DNA of 64,000 nt, taken from contig NZ_JAGTPK010000001.1 in NCBI RefSeq assembly GCF_021147775.1, forward strand, positions 1-64,000. Reading direction: 5' to 3'. This document shows positions 19,174 through 28,758 of this stretch, in pieces. The translations under genes and the position numbers were made by a program. The DNA is from Pseudomonas californiensis. Lineage in GTDB: Bacteria > Pseudomonadota > Gammaproteobacteria > Pseudomonadales > Pseudomonadaceae. The first letter of the stretch is position 1; every line of letters begins with the position of its first letter. Below the pieces are notes generated by a model. The model ran no database searches. It was given only the letters and a program-made list of their open reading frames with translations, and was not told where the DNA came from.

Positions 19174-20742
19174 TCACGCCTCAAACAGAATCGGACATTT
19201 TTCGGCACCTTCCAGCTTGTGCAGCTCTTCGATCACCTGCGGCCGGGTGTTGCGCAGGACCAGCACACGGCCCTGTTGCCCCAGGCGGCGGGCCTCCTGA
19301 TGGAGCATTTCCACGCCCGAGTAATCGATGAAGTTGATTTGCTGGGCGTCGATTACCACCCGTTTACCCTGAGTGCGCTGCAAGCGGGTTTGCAGGTAAT
19401 GGCTGGCGCCGAAAAAGATTGAGCCGCCCACACGCAGCACGTCTTCATCGCCTTCACGCCACTGCTGCACGCGGGGCTGCGAGGTGCGCTTGAGGTAGAA
19501 GAACAGCGAGGCCAGTACACCGGCATAAATCGCGGTTTGCAGCTCCAGCAGCAAGGTGGCCAGGCAGGTCAGTGCCATGACGAAAAACTCCGAACGACTG
19601 ACCCGGAACAACGCACAGATACCGCGACGATCTACCAGCCCCCAGCAGATCAGCAGGATGGAAGCAGCCATGCTCGGGATCGGAATGTGCGAGATCAATG
19701 AGGCGCCGGCAACGGCGAACAGCGCCACCCACAGCGCCGAAAATACACCGGCCAGTGGTGAGCGGGCGCCCGCTTCGTAACTCAGTGCCGCGCGGGTGAA
19801 TGAGCCTGCCGACAAATAGCCCGAGAACAGTGAGCCGACCATGTTCGAAAGGCCCTGTGCCCGGACATCCTGGTTGGCGTTGAGCATTTGCTGTGAGCGT
19901 GCCGACAGCGAGCGGGCAATCGACAGGCTGTTGACCAGCCCCAGCATGCCCACGGCGACAGCAGTAGGCAGCAGCTTGAGAATCAGTTCTGCATCCAGCG
20001 GCAGTGGACTGAACGGCGGCAAATGGCCGACGAAAGCGCTGACCACCCTCACATGGCCGAACATCGCAGGCCAGAGCCAGACCAGCAGGCTGCTTGCGAC
20101 CAGTGTGATCAACAGGGTTGGCCAGCGTGACACCAGCGACTTGAGCAGGATGCCCAGCGCCAATGTCGCAAGCCCCAGCACCATCGATGGCAGATCGATT
20201 TCGCCTTGGTGTTCGAGTATGGCGGTCAGGCTGTTTAGCGCTGTCGTCTGGCTGGGCAGGTCGACGCCCATCAGATTGGGCATCTGCCCCAGCGCGATGA
20301 CGATGGCGGCGCCGAGGGTGAAGCCCAGCACCACTGAGTGCGATACGAAGTTCACCAGTGCGCCGAAGCGCATCATGCCCAGCAGCAACTGGAAAACCCC
20401 GGCGATGAATGTGAGCAGCAGGATCAGGGTGATGTAGTCCTGGCTGGCCGGGACGGCGAGCGGGCTGACGCTGGCGTAGAGCACAATGGATATCGCCGCC
20501 GTCGGGCCGCAGATCAGGTGCCAGGAAGAACCCCACAGACAGGCGATGAGTACTGGAACGATGGCCGCGTACAGGCCGTACTCGGGCGGCAGGCCGGCGA
20601 TGAGGGCGTAGGCGATGGACTGCGGCAGGGCCAGTATGGCGCCGCTCAGGCCCACCAGCGCATCACGCCCGACACTGGCGCGGGTCTGGTTAGGCAGCCA
20701 GGCCAGAAACGGCAGAAATTTATGGCGGTTGAGCCAGCGCAT
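19174..20742 (-). CDS. SulP-family anion transporter with STAS domain
   Basis: 522 residues: about ten to twelve hydrophobic segments between 25 and 400 and a cytoplasmic STAS domain at the C-terminus (VVIDAQQINFIDYSGVEMLH). SulP proteins carry sulfate, bicarbonate or other anions. Its stop is eight bases from the convergent aroE stop. The choline-sulfate genes that follow release sulfate, so sulfate is a reasonable substrate, but this is inference from location. In P. aeruginosa a SulP gene occupies a similar place. Confidence 0.88.
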   Translation of the reverse strand: MRWLNRHKFLPFLAWLPNQTRASVGRDALVGLSGAILALPQSIAYALIAGLPPEYGLYAAIVPVLIACLWGSSWHLICGPTAAISIVLYASVSPLAVPASQDYITLILLLTFIAGVFQLLLGMMRFGALVNFVSHSVVLGFTLGAAIVIALGQMPNLMGVDLPSQTTALNSLTAILEHQGEIDLPSMVLGLATLALGILLKSLVSRWPTLLITLVASSLLVWLWPAMFGHVRVVSAFVGHLPPFSPLPLDAELILKLLPTAVAVGMLGLVNSLSIARSLSARSQQMLNANQDVRAQGLSNMVGSLFSGYLSAGSFTRAALSYEAGARSPLAGVFSALWVALFAVAGASLISHIPIPSMAASILLICWGLVDRRGICALFRVSRSEFFVMALTCLATLLLELQTAIYAGVLASLFFYLKRTSQPRVQQWREGDEDVLRVGGSIFFGASHYLQTRLQRTQGKRVVIDAQQINFIDYSGVEMLHQEARRLGQQGRVLVLRNTRPQVIEELHKLEGAEKCPILFEA

Positions 20743-20811
20743 CAGTCCCTCATGGTGGGTGGAGCGTGGCCAGGGTTTTGACCGTCAGCTATTGAATCAT
20801 TGATAGTCAGC

Positions 20812-20908
20812 CTTCGCGAGCAAGCTCGCACACAAGAGGCACTGGACCTTTGTGGAGCAAGCCTGCTCCCGCGAGAGCACTGAACTTTGTGCGAGCCTGC
20901 TCGCGAAG
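20812..20908. repeat. Cluster of three REP-type palindromes
   Basis: Three imperfect palindromes in about 95 bases: TTCGCGAGCAAGCTCGC at 20813, GGAGCAAGCCTGCTCC at 20854 and GCGAGCCTGCTCGCGAA at 20891. These are the Pseudomonas REP/REPIN type (core GAGC-N-AAGC/GCCTGCTC), usually extragenic. They fill the gap between the SulP gene start and the end of the binding-protein gene. Confidence 0.85.
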
Positions 20909-20946
20909 AGGCTTTGTCAGGCGCTGCAAATACGCAGCCCTACGGC

Positions 20947-21873
20947 TTAGATTTTCGCCTTCACCGCTGCCAGTGCATCTTTGTCATCAATGGTTTTCAC
21001 GCCATCGAGCCATTTTTCCAGTACGGCCGGGTTGGCTTTTATCCACGCCTTGGCCGCTTCACTGTTGCTGACTTTCTTGTTCGCCACCTCAGCCATGATG
21101 GTGTTTTCCATGTCCAGCGTGAAGCTCAGGTTGGTCAGCAGCTTGCCGACATTCGGGCAGGCTTCAGCATAGCCCTTGCGGGTCAGGGTAAAGACCGAAC
21201 CGGTGTCACCAAAGTACTTCTCGCCGCCCTTGAGGTAATGCATGCCTTTGATCTGCACGTTCATCGGGTGCGGGGTCCAGCCCAGGAACACCACGAACGC
21301 TTCACGCTTCACGTTGCGATTGACCTCGGCGAGCATTGCCTGCTCACTCGATTCCACCAGTTTCCAGCCGCCCAGATCAAACTCGTTCTTCTTGATGATT
21401 TCCTGCAAGGACAGGTTGGCAGGCGCCCCCGAGCCAATGCCATAGATCTTCTTGCTGAACTTGTCGGCAAACTTGTTCAGGTCGGCGAAGTCATGCACGC
21501 CTGCATTCCACACGTAGTCCGGCACGGCCAGCGTGAACTCGGTGCCCTGCAGGTTCTTGGCCAATTGCGTCACGTCACCGGTCGCCACGAACTTGTCGTA
21601 GAAACCCTGTTGCGCAGGCATCCAGTTACCCAGAAAAACGTCCAGTTTGCCGTCTTTCAGACCGCCATAGGCAATCGGTACTGCCAGCGTATCGATCTTG
21701 GTTGTATAGCCCATGCCTTCAAGCAGAACACTGGTGATGGCGTTGGTGGCCGCAATGTCACTCCAGCCCGGATCAGCCATTCTCACCGTGCTACAGCTTG
21801 AGTCCGCAGCCACTGCTGCGAAACTGCCCAGCGACATAAGACTGATTGCCAGCGTTTTGGATAACGTATTCAT
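20947..21873 (-). CDS. Choline-type ABC transporter substrate-binding protein (ChoX/CbcX-like)
   Basis: Periplasmic solute-binding protein of the quaternary-amine (OpuAC/ProX-type) group. From the ATG at 21873 (AAGGGG upstream) it has 308 residues with a signal peptide (about 1-22). The MADPGWSDIAATNAI opening of the mature protein and repeated tryptophans fit the aromatic-box choline binders. It lies 38 bases after betC on the same strand, so it is probably co-transcribed with choline sulfatase. No permease or ATPase is adjacent; a choline or choline-O-sulfate ligand with a shared membrane component is the likely situation. Confidence 0.88.
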   Translation of the reverse strand: MNTLSKTLAISLMSLGSFAAVAADSSCSTVRMADPGWSDIAATNAITSVLLEGMGYTTKIDTLAVPIAYGGLKDGKLDVFLGNWMPAQQGFYDKFVATGDVTQLAKNLQGTEFTLAVPDYVWNAGVHDFADLNKFADKFSKKIYGIGSGAPANLSLQEIIKKNEFDLGGWKLVESSEQAMLAEVNRNVKREAFVVFLGWTPHPMNVQIKGMHYLKGGEKYFGDTGSVFTLTRKGYAEACPNVGKLLTNLSFTLDMENTIMAEVANKKVSNSEAAKAWIKANPAVLEKWLDGVKTIDDKDALAAVKAKI

Positions 21874-21911
21874 TGATGTACCCCTTTTGGTTTTCTTGGT
21901 TTGGGCAGGGT

Positions 21912-23417
21912 TCAAGGTTGCGGATAACGTGCCTTGCGCTCCAGATCGTCCAGATCAATGTGGTTGCGCATGTACTGCTGACTGGCGTCGACCAGTGGCT
22001 GGTGATCCCAACTCTTCAGCTTGCCGGTTGCCAGGGTGTTGGCGACAAAACGTCGCCGACGCTGGCTGGCGAGCACCTGTTGGTGTATCGCCGGTATGTC
22101 CCACTTGGCGCGTGCCTCGACCAAAAAGTCGTTGAACAATTTTTGATGGTCAGGTGACTGGCTCAGGTCCTCCTGTTCCTTCGGGTCGTTCGTCACGTCG
22201 AACAGCAGGCACGGGTCCTGTTCCGAGTAGATGAATTTGTAATTGCCGCGACGAATCATCATCAGCGGGCTGGTTGTGCCTTCGGCCATGTACTCACCGA
22301 ACACTTCATCGTGTCCGGCCTTGCCTTGCAGATGCGGCACCAGCGAGCGGCCATCCAGCGGCAGGCCTTTGTCCAGCTCGCCATGCGCCAGCTCGACGAA
22401 CGTCGGCAGCAGGTCGGCGGTCGACACCGATGCGCTCACGCGGCCTGGCTTGAACTGATCTGGAGCGTAGACCAGCAGCGGCACGCGGGCAGCCATCTCG
22501 AACCAGTGCATTTTGTACCAGAGCCCCTTTTCTCCCAGCATGTCGCCGTGGTCGCCGGAGAACACAACGATGGTGTCGCGCAACAACCCGACGTCATCCA
22601 GCGTCTGCATCAGCTTGCCGACGTTCAGATCGATGTAGCTGCAGGCACCAAAATAGGCGCGGCGCGCATCCCGGATCTTGTTTGCGGGCATGGGTTTGTC
22701 CCACAGGTCGTAAACCTTCAGCAGACGTTGCGAATGAGGGTCCAGAGCGTCCTGATCGGCGTGTGCCGGTGGCATCGGGATTTCGTCGTCGCTGTACAGA
22801 TCCCAGAACGGTTTGGGGATGGTGTACGGGTCGTGCGGGTGGGTCATGGACACGGTCAGGCAGAAAGGCGCATCACCGTCCTGACGTACGTGGTCGTAGA
22901 GATACTGCTGGGCCTTGAAAAGCACTTCTTCGTCGAAATCGAGCTGGTTGGTGCGTATGCAAGGGCCCGCCTGCAAGACCGACGACATGTTGTGATACCA
23001 GCTGGGGCGCACGTCCGGCTCATCCCAGTTGACAGCCCAGCCGTAGTCGGCCGGGTAGATGTCGCTGGTGAGGCGCTCTTCGTAACCGTGCAATTGGTCC
23101 GGGCCGCAAAAGTGCATCTTGCCGGACAGTGCGGTCTTGTAGCCCAGACCGCGCAGGTAGTGAGCGTAGGTTGGAATGTCCGCTGGAAAGTCGGCTGCGT
23201 TGTCGTAGGCGCCGATTTTGCTGGGTAACTGGCCGCTGACCAGCGTGAAACGCGAAGGCGCGCACAGCGGGCTGTTGCAGTAGGCCGAGTCGAACACCAC
23301 GCCTTCGGCTGCGAGGCGGCTCAGGTTGGGCATCAGTACTGGAGATTGAGCGTAAAACGGCAACATTGGCGCGGCCATTTGATCGGCCATGATGAACAGA
23401 ATATTTTTGCGCTTCAT
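21912..23417 (-). CDS. betC: Choline-sulfatase
   Basis: Hydrolyses choline-O-sulfate to choline and sulfate, feeding glycine betaine synthesis and sulfur supply. 501 residues from the ATG at 23417; an ATG six codons earlier (23435) is possible. Type I sulfatase: metal-binding Asp12 (IMADQM), the formylglycine motif CAPSR with Cys52, and SGDHGDMLGEKG further on. C-terminal HxP-type choline-sulfatase extension is present. Divergent from its LysR regulator across 114 bases and followed by the binding-protein gene. Confidence 0.95.
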   Translation of the reverse strand: MKRKNILFIMADQMAAPMLPFYAQSPVLMPNLSRLAAEGVVFDSAYCNSPLCAPSRFTLVSGQLPSKIGAYDNAADFPADIPTYAHYLRGLGYKTALSGKMHFCGPDQLHGYEERLTSDIYPADYGWAVNWDEPDVRPSWYHNMSSVLQAGPCIRTNQLDFDEEVLFKAQQYLYDHVRQDGDAPFCLTVSMTHPHDPYTIPKPFWDLYSDDEIPMPPAHADQDALDPHSQRLLKVYDLWDKPMPANKIRDARRAYFGACSYIDLNVGKLMQTLDDVGLLRDTIVVFSGDHGDMLGEKGLWYKMHWFEMAARVPLLVYAPDQFKPGRVSASVSTADLLPTFVELAHGELDKGLPLDGRSLVPHLQGKAGHDEVFGEYMAEGTTSPLMMIRRGNYKFIYSEQDPCLLFDVTNDPKEQEDLSQSPDHQKLFNDFLVEARAKWDIPAIHQQVLASQRRRRFVANTLATGKLKSWDHQPLVDASQQYMRNHIDLDDLERKARYPQP

Positions 23418-23531
23418 GTAATCGCTGCATCCCATCGTGAAAAGTTATGCGAAAGTGCTGGCAATGAGAATGAAGGCTCACGGTTGCGGGGTAAAGCCCT
23501 TGCGTGACAATACCTAGGATAAGTAGCGCTT

Positions 23532-24482
23532 ATGTTTGAAGCCCTCGGCGACATATCTCTGGACCTGCTGCGTTCATTCGAAGCAGCGGCACGACTGCGC
23601 AGTTTTACCGCAGCTGCTAGTGAGGTGGGCACCACTCAGCCTGCTATCAGCCAACAGATGAAGCGTCTTGAGGATCAACTGGCAACCCGTCTGTTTGACC
23701 GTATTTATCGCGGCATCGAGCTGACGGAAGCGGGCGAAGTCCTGTTCAGTCACGTTCAGGCCGGCTTGCAGTCCATAGACAGCGGACTGGTGGCGATCAC
23801 CGAGCAGCACCAGCATGAGGTCCTGCAGGTCGCCACCGACTTCGCCTTCGCCGCGTATTGGTTGATGCCCAGGCTGCACCGGTTTCACAAGGCCAACCCC
23901 GATGTGGACGTGAGTCTGGTGACCAGCGAGCGTACGCACAGCATGTTGCGTGCTGATATCGACGTTGCGGTGCTGTTTGGTGACGGGCGTTTCAAGCAGG
24001 GCGAAAGCCATTGGCTGTTCAGTGAAGAGGTGTTTCCGGTGTGCAGCCCGCAGTTGATCGCCGGGCGCGCCGCACCGCTGCCCAATGAGATATTGCGCGA
24101 GTTTCCGCTGCTGCATTTGCGCGGTGAAAGCAGCAACAACTGGTTCGACTGGGGCGGCGTGTTCCGCGCGTTGGACATTCCGCAGGCGCCCGCACCCGGT
24201 CAACTGAGATTCGACAACTACACGCTGCTCATTCAGGCGGCCATTGGCGGACAAGGTGTTGCCATCGGCTGGCGGCATCTGGTCGACGACTTGCTCGACC
24301 AGGGCCTGTTGTGTCGGCCCATCGCCGCGTCAGCGATCTCTGGCTACGGTTATTACGTGGTGTTGCCGCAGCGCAAGCGCCGGGTGCAGATCGTCCAGCA
24401 GTTTGTGGACTGGCTGGCCAGTGAGCAGGCGCTGAGCGGCGTTTCACTGGCGGGCAGGCCGTTACCGTCGATTGCTGTGTGA
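23532..24482 (+). CDS. LysR-family regulator of the choline-sulfate genes
   Basis: 316 residues with the N-terminal winged HTH (about 8-65, LRSFEAAARLRSFTAAASEVGTTQPAISQQ region) and a LysR substrate-binding domain. Divergent arrangement with betC strongly suggests it controls betC and the binding-protein gene, with choline sulfate or choline as effector. This placement matches the choline-sulfate utilisation regulator seen next to betC in many proteobacteria; it is the GcvA-like subtype by its N-terminus. Confidence 0.9.
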   Translation: MFEALGDISLDLLRSFEAAARLRSFTAAASEVGTTQPAISQQMKRLEDQLATRLFDRIYRGIELTEAGEVLFSHVQAGLQSIDSGLVAITEQHQHEVLQVATDFAFAAYWLMPRLHRFHKANPDVDVSLVTSERTHSMLRADIDVAVLFGDGRFKQGESHWLFSEEVFPVCSPQLIAGRAAPLPNEILREFPLLHLRGESSNNWFDWGGVFRALDIPQAPAPGQLRFDNYTLLIQAAIGGQGVAIGWRHLVDDLLDQGLLCRPIAASAISGYGYYVVLPQRKRRVQIVQQFVDWLASEQALSGVSLAGRPLPSIAV

Positions 24483-24530
24483 CCACGTGTTTTCAGATTG
24501 GGAGGTTTTCTGGGGATGGGAGATACACCG

Positions 24531-24866
24531 ATGCCGGACGTTCAGGGCTACCACGCCCATGTTTACTTTGATTCACATACCCTCGAACAGGCTCGCTCGC
24601 TGTGTGAGGCGGCATCCGCCCGATTTGGTGTGCAGATGGGCCGGGTTCATGAAAAGCGGGTCGGTCCGCACCCTGACTGGAGCTGTCAGTTGGCGTTCGA
24701 GCACGCACAGCTTGCCGATGTCACTCTGTGGCTCGCGCTGAATCGCAAAGGGCTGGTAGTGTTTCTGCACCCACTCACTGGCAATGAACTACGCGACCAC
24801 ACGGATCATGCTGTCTGGATGGGTGCTGTCAGGCCTCTGGATCTGAGCGTGCTGAGTGGGGCCTGA
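24531..24866 (+). CDS. DOPA 4,5-dioxygenase family protein
   Basis: 111 residues from the ATG at 24531 (GGGAG eight bases upstream). It starts MPDVQGYHAHVYFD; the HAHVYF pair, the VGPHPDWSCQLAF block and FLHPLTGN with a late DHTDHAVWMG resemble the small DOPA 4,5-dioxygenase-like family, in which histidines bind a metal. The biological substrate in bacteria is not known. It follows the LysR gene by 48 bases and may be part of the same transcript. Confidence 0.75.
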   Translation: MPDVQGYHAHVYFDSHTLEQARSLCEAASARFGVQMGRVHEKRVGPHPDWSCQLAFEHAQLADVTLWLALNRKGLVVFLHPLTGNELRDHTDHAVWMGAVRPLDLSVLSGA

Positions 24867-25093
24867 GCGCAACCCCGGTGTTGATCGCGCTTCACGCAAG
24901 ACAGCCAGCGAAACGTTCGTGTAAGATAACCCGCGCCAAATGACCGCTCGGTCGTCTGGCGTACGAATGTTCAATAAAAGGTCACGCAAGCGCCCGTTGA
25001 TCCGGCACTTGAGGTCTGTCGCAGGCCGTCTTTTCTGCAAGCAAATTACCGCTTGCCTCGAATTGTTGAAGTACCAGGACAGAGGATCATGAA

Positions 25094-25918
25094 ATGCCCG
25101 AACTCATCATCGAAGGTAAAAAACTTCATTACACAGATCAAGGCACTGGCCCGGTCGTTCTGCTCGGTCACAGTTACCTTTGGGACCATGCCATGTGGAG
25201 CGCACAGATCGACACGCTGGCCAGCCAGTATCGTGTAATCGTGCCCGATCTGTGGGGTCATGGCGCTTCTGACACGTTCCCGGAGGGCACCGACAATCTG
25301 GATGACCTCGCCCGGCATGCGCTGGCCTTGCTCGATCATCTGAGCATTGAGCGCTGCACCATCATCGGTTTGTCGGTGGGCGGCATGTGGGGTGCAATTG
25401 CGGCACTGGTCGCGCCCGAGCGGATCAATGGGCTGGTGCTGATGGACACCTATCTGGGCAAAGAGCCGGACGCCAAAAAAGCCTACTATTTTTCGCTGAT
25501 CGATCAGCTCGCAGAACACGGTGCGTTCCCCGAGCCCCTGCTGGACGTGGTTGCGCCTATCTTCTTCCGTCCAGGCATTGATCGTCAGTCTGCGCTGTAT
25601 CAGGATTTTCGGGCGTCGCTGGCCCGTATGGGTGCACAGCAGTTGCGTGAAACGGTGGCACCGCTTGGGCGCATCATCTTTGGTCGGGAAGACCGGCTGG
25701 ACCTTCTTTGCCAGCTTGATGCCGACACCACGCTGGTGATCTGTGGCGACGCGGACATCCCCCGCCCTCCTCTGGAGGCGCGGGAAATGGCACGTCTGAT
25801 TGGCTGTCCCTATGTGCTGGTGCCAGAGGCCGGACACATAGCCAGCCTCGAAAACCCGGCGTTTGTCACGGGCGCCCTGATGACGTTTCTGGCCGGGCTT
25901 CATCAGAAACAGGCGTGA
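25094..25918 (+). CDS. Alpha/beta hydrolase
   Basis: 274 residues, alpha/beta-hydrolase fold. The oxyanion region LLGHSYLWDHAMW, nucleophile elbow GLSVGG with Ser94, the acid in ICGDADIPRP and the histidine in EAGHIASLENP form a complete triad. An AGAGG lies a few bases before the ATG. It is similar to 3-oxoadipate enol-lactonase-type or esterase proteins; the substrate cannot be told from the sequence. It stands alone, 227 bases after the dioxygenase-like gene. Confidence 0.8.
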   Translation: MPELIIEGKKLHYTDQGTGPVVLLGHSYLWDHAMWSAQIDTLASQYRVIVPDLWGHGASDTFPEGTDNLDDLARHALALLDHLSIERCTIIGLSVGGMWGAIAALVAPERINGLVLMDTYLGKEPDAKKAYYFSLIDQLAEHGAFPEPLLDVVAPIFFRPGIDRQSALYQDFRASLARMGAQQLRETVAPLGRIIFGREDRLDLLCQLDADTTLVICGDADIPRPPLEAREMARLIGCPYVLVPEAGHIASLENPAFVTGALMTFLAGLHQKQA

Positions 25919-25988
25919 GCTTCAAGGACGCCGTGAACCAGTATCAGGCGACCAGACCGGTCGCCTGATACCTTCCGGACTTTTCAGG

Positions 25989-26465
25989 TCAGTTCAGCAC
26001 GCCGTCCAGAATGGCGTACACGATTCCCGAGCCCACCGCGATCAGTACCACATCAGTGCCCAGTCGACACCATTCATATCCTTCGTAATGAGGCAGGTAT
26101 TGCAGCGAACGGCTGTCCAGACGCTTGCCGTAGCCCGGTGGCAGCGGCCGGCCTTTGGCGATGTGCACGCCCGGCGGCAGCGGCTGGCCGCGACCTATCA
26201 CGTCGCGATGCTGTTGAAAGGTCTGGCGCACCGGGCCGAAGTCTTCCGGTGGGCCGCGGCGATTATCCTGATGGGCCTGATTGCCGTGACCTTTGCCATT
26301 GCCACGGTTGCCTGGACCGTCGTTGTCGCGATGGCCCTGTTGCTGTCCGCCGCGATTGTCGTCCTGGCCAGGGCCGCGCTGATCCGGCGGTGCTGCCTGA
26401 AGCAGCGGGCTGGCGCTGATCATCAAGATACCCAGACCGGTGATAAAACGACTTGGCAGTTTCAT
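25989..26465 (-). CDS. Exported RcnB/CigR-like protein
   Basis: 158 residues: signal peptide (about 1-24), a low-complexity Gly/Gln/His/Asn/Asp/Arg-rich stretch (about 28-75), then the RcnB-type region with the motif GRGQPLPPG...KGRPLPPGYGKRL and a C-terminal hydrophobic segment (about 138-155). RcnB-related proteins act in metal homeostasis in E. coli, and CigR of Salmonella is a related inner-membrane anti-virulence protein. The function here is unknown; inner-membrane attachment through the C-terminus is likely. Confidence 0.7.
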   Translation of the reverse strand: MKLPSRFITGLGILMISASPLLQAAPPDQRGPGQDDNRGGQQQGHRDNDGPGNRGNGKGHGNQAHQDNRRGPPEDFGPVRQTFQQHRDVIGRGQPLPPGVHIAKGRPLPPGYGKRLDSRSLQYLPHYEGYEWCRLGTDVVLIAVGSGIVYAILDGVLN

Positions 26466-26493
26466 GGGGCGCTCCTCAACTTCTCACGATGCA

Positions 26494-26529
26494 GCAAAAA
26501 GGGGTTCATGACATGGTCATGAACCCCTT
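26494..26529 (-). terminator. trpBA terminator
   Basis: A perfect 14-bp stem (AAGGGGTTCATGAC with GTCATGAACCCCTT) and a three-base ATG loop, followed on the minus strand by TTTTT. It lies 64 bases beyond the trpA stop and upstream of the RcnB-like gene, so it separates the two leftward genes. Confidence 0.85.
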
Positions 26530-26592
26530 GTGTCTTACTGCAGAGTAGAACGGCTACCGGCGCTTTGATTCCTCTGTATCAGAAACTTTACC

Positions 26593-27405
26593 TCAGCTTA
26601 CACGGGCGTTACGAACGCCTTCGGCCAGGGCTGCACACAGTGTCAGCACGCCATCGATGGCCTGTTCCGGCGACTCGGCGGTGGCGATCTTGTCGACCAG
26701 TGCCGAACCCACTACTACACCGTCTGCCAGACGTGCAATGGCCGCTGCCTGCTCAGGTGTGCGGATACCGAAACCGACGCTGATCGGCAGGCTGGTATGA
26801 CGACGCAGGCGCGCAATGGCCTCGGTCACGTGCTCGGTGGTGGCTGAGCCTGCACCGGTCACGCCCGCAACCGATACGTAGTAGACGAAGCCTGAGCTGC
26901 GCTCGAGTACGCGAGGCAGACGAGCATCGTCCGTGGTCGGCGTGGTCAGACGGATGAAGTCGATACCGCTGGCCTGTGCCGGTGTCGCCAGCTCGCCGTC
27001 GTGCTCCGGTGGCAGGTCAACGATGATCAGGCCATCCACGCCCGCTTCCTTGGCCTGAGCCACGAAGGCCTCGACGCCGAAGCGGTGGATCGGGTTGTAG
27101 TAGCCCATCAGCACGATCGGAGTGGTCTGGTCGTCGCCCCGGAACTCACTCACCATCTGCAGGGTTTTCTGGAGGGTCTGGCCAGCGTCCAGTGCACGCA
27201 GGGTCGCCAGCTGAATGGCTACGCCGTCCGCCATCGGGTCGGTGAAGGGCATGCCCAACTCGATCACGTCGGCGCCAGCGGCAGGCAGGCCTTTCAGGAC
27301 CTTGAGCGAAGTGTCGTAACCCGGATCACCGGCGGTGATGAAGGTGACCAGCGCGGCACGGCCTTCGGTTTTCAGCTGAGCGAAACGTTGTTCGAGACGG
27401 CTCAT
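26593..27405 (-). CDS. trpA: Tryptophan synthase alpha subunit
   Basis: Cleaves indole-3-glycerol phosphate to indole and glyceraldehyde 3-phosphate, passing indole to TrpB. 270 residues; the catalytic Glu49 and Asp60 are in place ([16 protein letters not shown]). Phosphate-binding [10 protein letters not shown] is present. Its start overlaps the trpB stop by four bases (ATGA). Confidence 0.98.
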   Translation of the reverse strand: MSRLEQRFAQLKTEGRAALVTFITAGDPGYDTSLKVLKGLPAAGADVIELGMPFTDPMADGVAIQLATLRALDAGQTLQKTLQMVSEFRGDDQTTPIVLMGYYNPIHRFGVEAFVAQAKEAGVDGLIIVDLPPEHDGELATPAQASGIDFIRLTTPTTDDARLPRVLERSSGFVYYVSVAGVTGAGSATTEHVTEAIARLRRHTSLPISVGFGIRTPEQAAAIARLADGVVVGSALVDKIATAESPEQAIDGVLTLCAALAEGVRNARVS

Positions 27406-28631
27406 ACCAGGTTCTCCTGAGTTTTTTCAGCAGTAGCCATGTGGTTCATGACGGTCTGCATGTCTTTGTCGCCGCGCCCGGACAGGCACACCACCATCAA
27501 ATGATCGTCGCGCAGATTGGTCGCACGCTTCATGGCTTCAGCCAGTGCGTGGGCGGTTTCCAGCGCCGGGATGATGCCTTCGAGCAGGCAGCACTGATGG
27601 AACGCGTCCAGCGCTTCGTCATCGGTGATGCTGACGTATTCAACACGCTTCACTTCGTGCAGGAAGGCGTGCTCAGGGCCAATGCCCGGGTAGTCCAGAC
27701 CAGCGGAGATCGAGTGTGCGTCGGTGATCTGACCATCGTTGTCCTGCAGCAGGTACGTGCGGTTGCCGTGCAGCACGCCCGGTACGCCACCATTCAGGCT
27801 CGCCGCGTGCTTGTCGGTGTTCACGCCATGGCCGCCGGCCTCAACGCCAATGATCTGTACGCTGGCGTCATCGAGGAACGGATGGAACAGACCCATGGCA
27901 TTGGAGCCGCCGCCCACGCAAGCGACCAGGCTGTCGGGCAGACGCCCTTCCTTCTCCAGCATCTGCTCCTTGGTTTCCTTGCCGATGATGGCTTGGAAAT
28001 CACGCACCATCGCCGGGTACGGATGCGGGCCTGCCACGGTGCCGATCAGGTAGAAGGTGTCGTCGACGTTGGTCACCCAGTCACGCAGGGCTTCGTTCAT
28101 CGCATCTTTCAGGGTGCCCGTACCGGAAGTGACCGGGACGATTTCAGCGCCCAGCAGCTTCATGCGGAACACGTTGGCCTGTTGACGCTCGATGTCGGTA
28201 GCGCCCATGTAGATCACGCAAGGCAGACCAAAGCGCGCCGCTACGGTCGCCGTCGCTACACCGTGCATGCCTGCACCGGTTTCAGCGATCAGACGTTTTT
28301 TACCCATGCGTTTGGCCAGCAGCACCTGGCCGATGCAGTTGTTGATCTTGTGCGCGCCAGTGTGATTCAGCTCTTCGCGTTTGAAGTAGATCTTGGCGCC
28401 GCCACAGAACTCGGTCAGGCGTTCGGCGAAGTACAGCGGGTTTGGACGACCCACGTAGTCACGCTGGAAGTAAGCCATTTCCTTGATGAATTCAGGGTCG
28501 GCTTTGGCGGCTTCATATTCACGATTGAGGTCGAGCACCAGTGGCATGAGGGTTTCAGCCACGTAGCGGCCGCCGAATGAGCCGAACAGGCCGTTGGCGT
28601 CGGGGCCGCTGCGGAAATTGGTCTGGGTCAT
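27402..28631 (-). CDS. trpB: Tryptophan synthase beta subunit
   Basis: PLP enzyme joining indole and serine to tryptophan. 409 residues with the PLP lysine Lys95 in [10 protein letters not shown] and the phosphate loop GGGSNAMG. First gene of the trpBA operon, divergent from trpI, which is the arrangement specific to Pseudomonas where indoleglycerol phosphate induces trpBA through TrpI. Confidence 0.98.
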   Translation of the reverse strand: MTQTNFRSGPDANGLFGSFGGRYVAETLMPLVLDLNREYEAAKADPEFIKEMAYFQRDYVGRPNPLYFAERLTEFCGGAKIYFKREELNHTGAHKINNCIGQVLLAKRMGKKRLIAETGAGMHGVATATVAARFGLPCVIYMGATDIERQQANVFRMKLLGAEIVPVTSGTGTLKDAMNEALRDWVTNVDDTFYLIGTVAGPHPYPAMVRDFQAIIGKETKEQMLEKEGRLPDSLVACVGGGSNAMGLFHPFLDDASVQIIGVEAGGHGVNTDKHAASLNGGVPGVLHGNRTYLLQDNDGQITDAHSISAGLDYPGIGPEHAFLHEVKRVEYVSITDDEALDAFHQCCLLEGIIPALETAHALAEAMKRATNLRDDHLMVVCLSGRGDKDMQTVMNHMATAEKTQENLV

Positions 28632-28758
28632 GAAGTACTCCAGTAGCTGTATGGGGCGAATTGAGTGAGCCGAATCGGCAATGACGTCACTTTAACCAGC
28701 GCATGCCCGGTTGAAAACCGATAAGATCGCCACAACCTGTCAGGAAAACTCACAGATC
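28632..28758. promoter_or_regulatory. trpI-trpBA divergent control region
   Basis: 127 bases between the divergent start codons. In P. aeruginosa and P. syringae TrpI binds two sites in this gap, overlapping its own promoter and activating trpBA. The segment with GAGTGAG and TGACGTCAC around 28664-28690 is the likely binding area, but I cannot define the sites from sequence alone. Confidence 0.6.
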
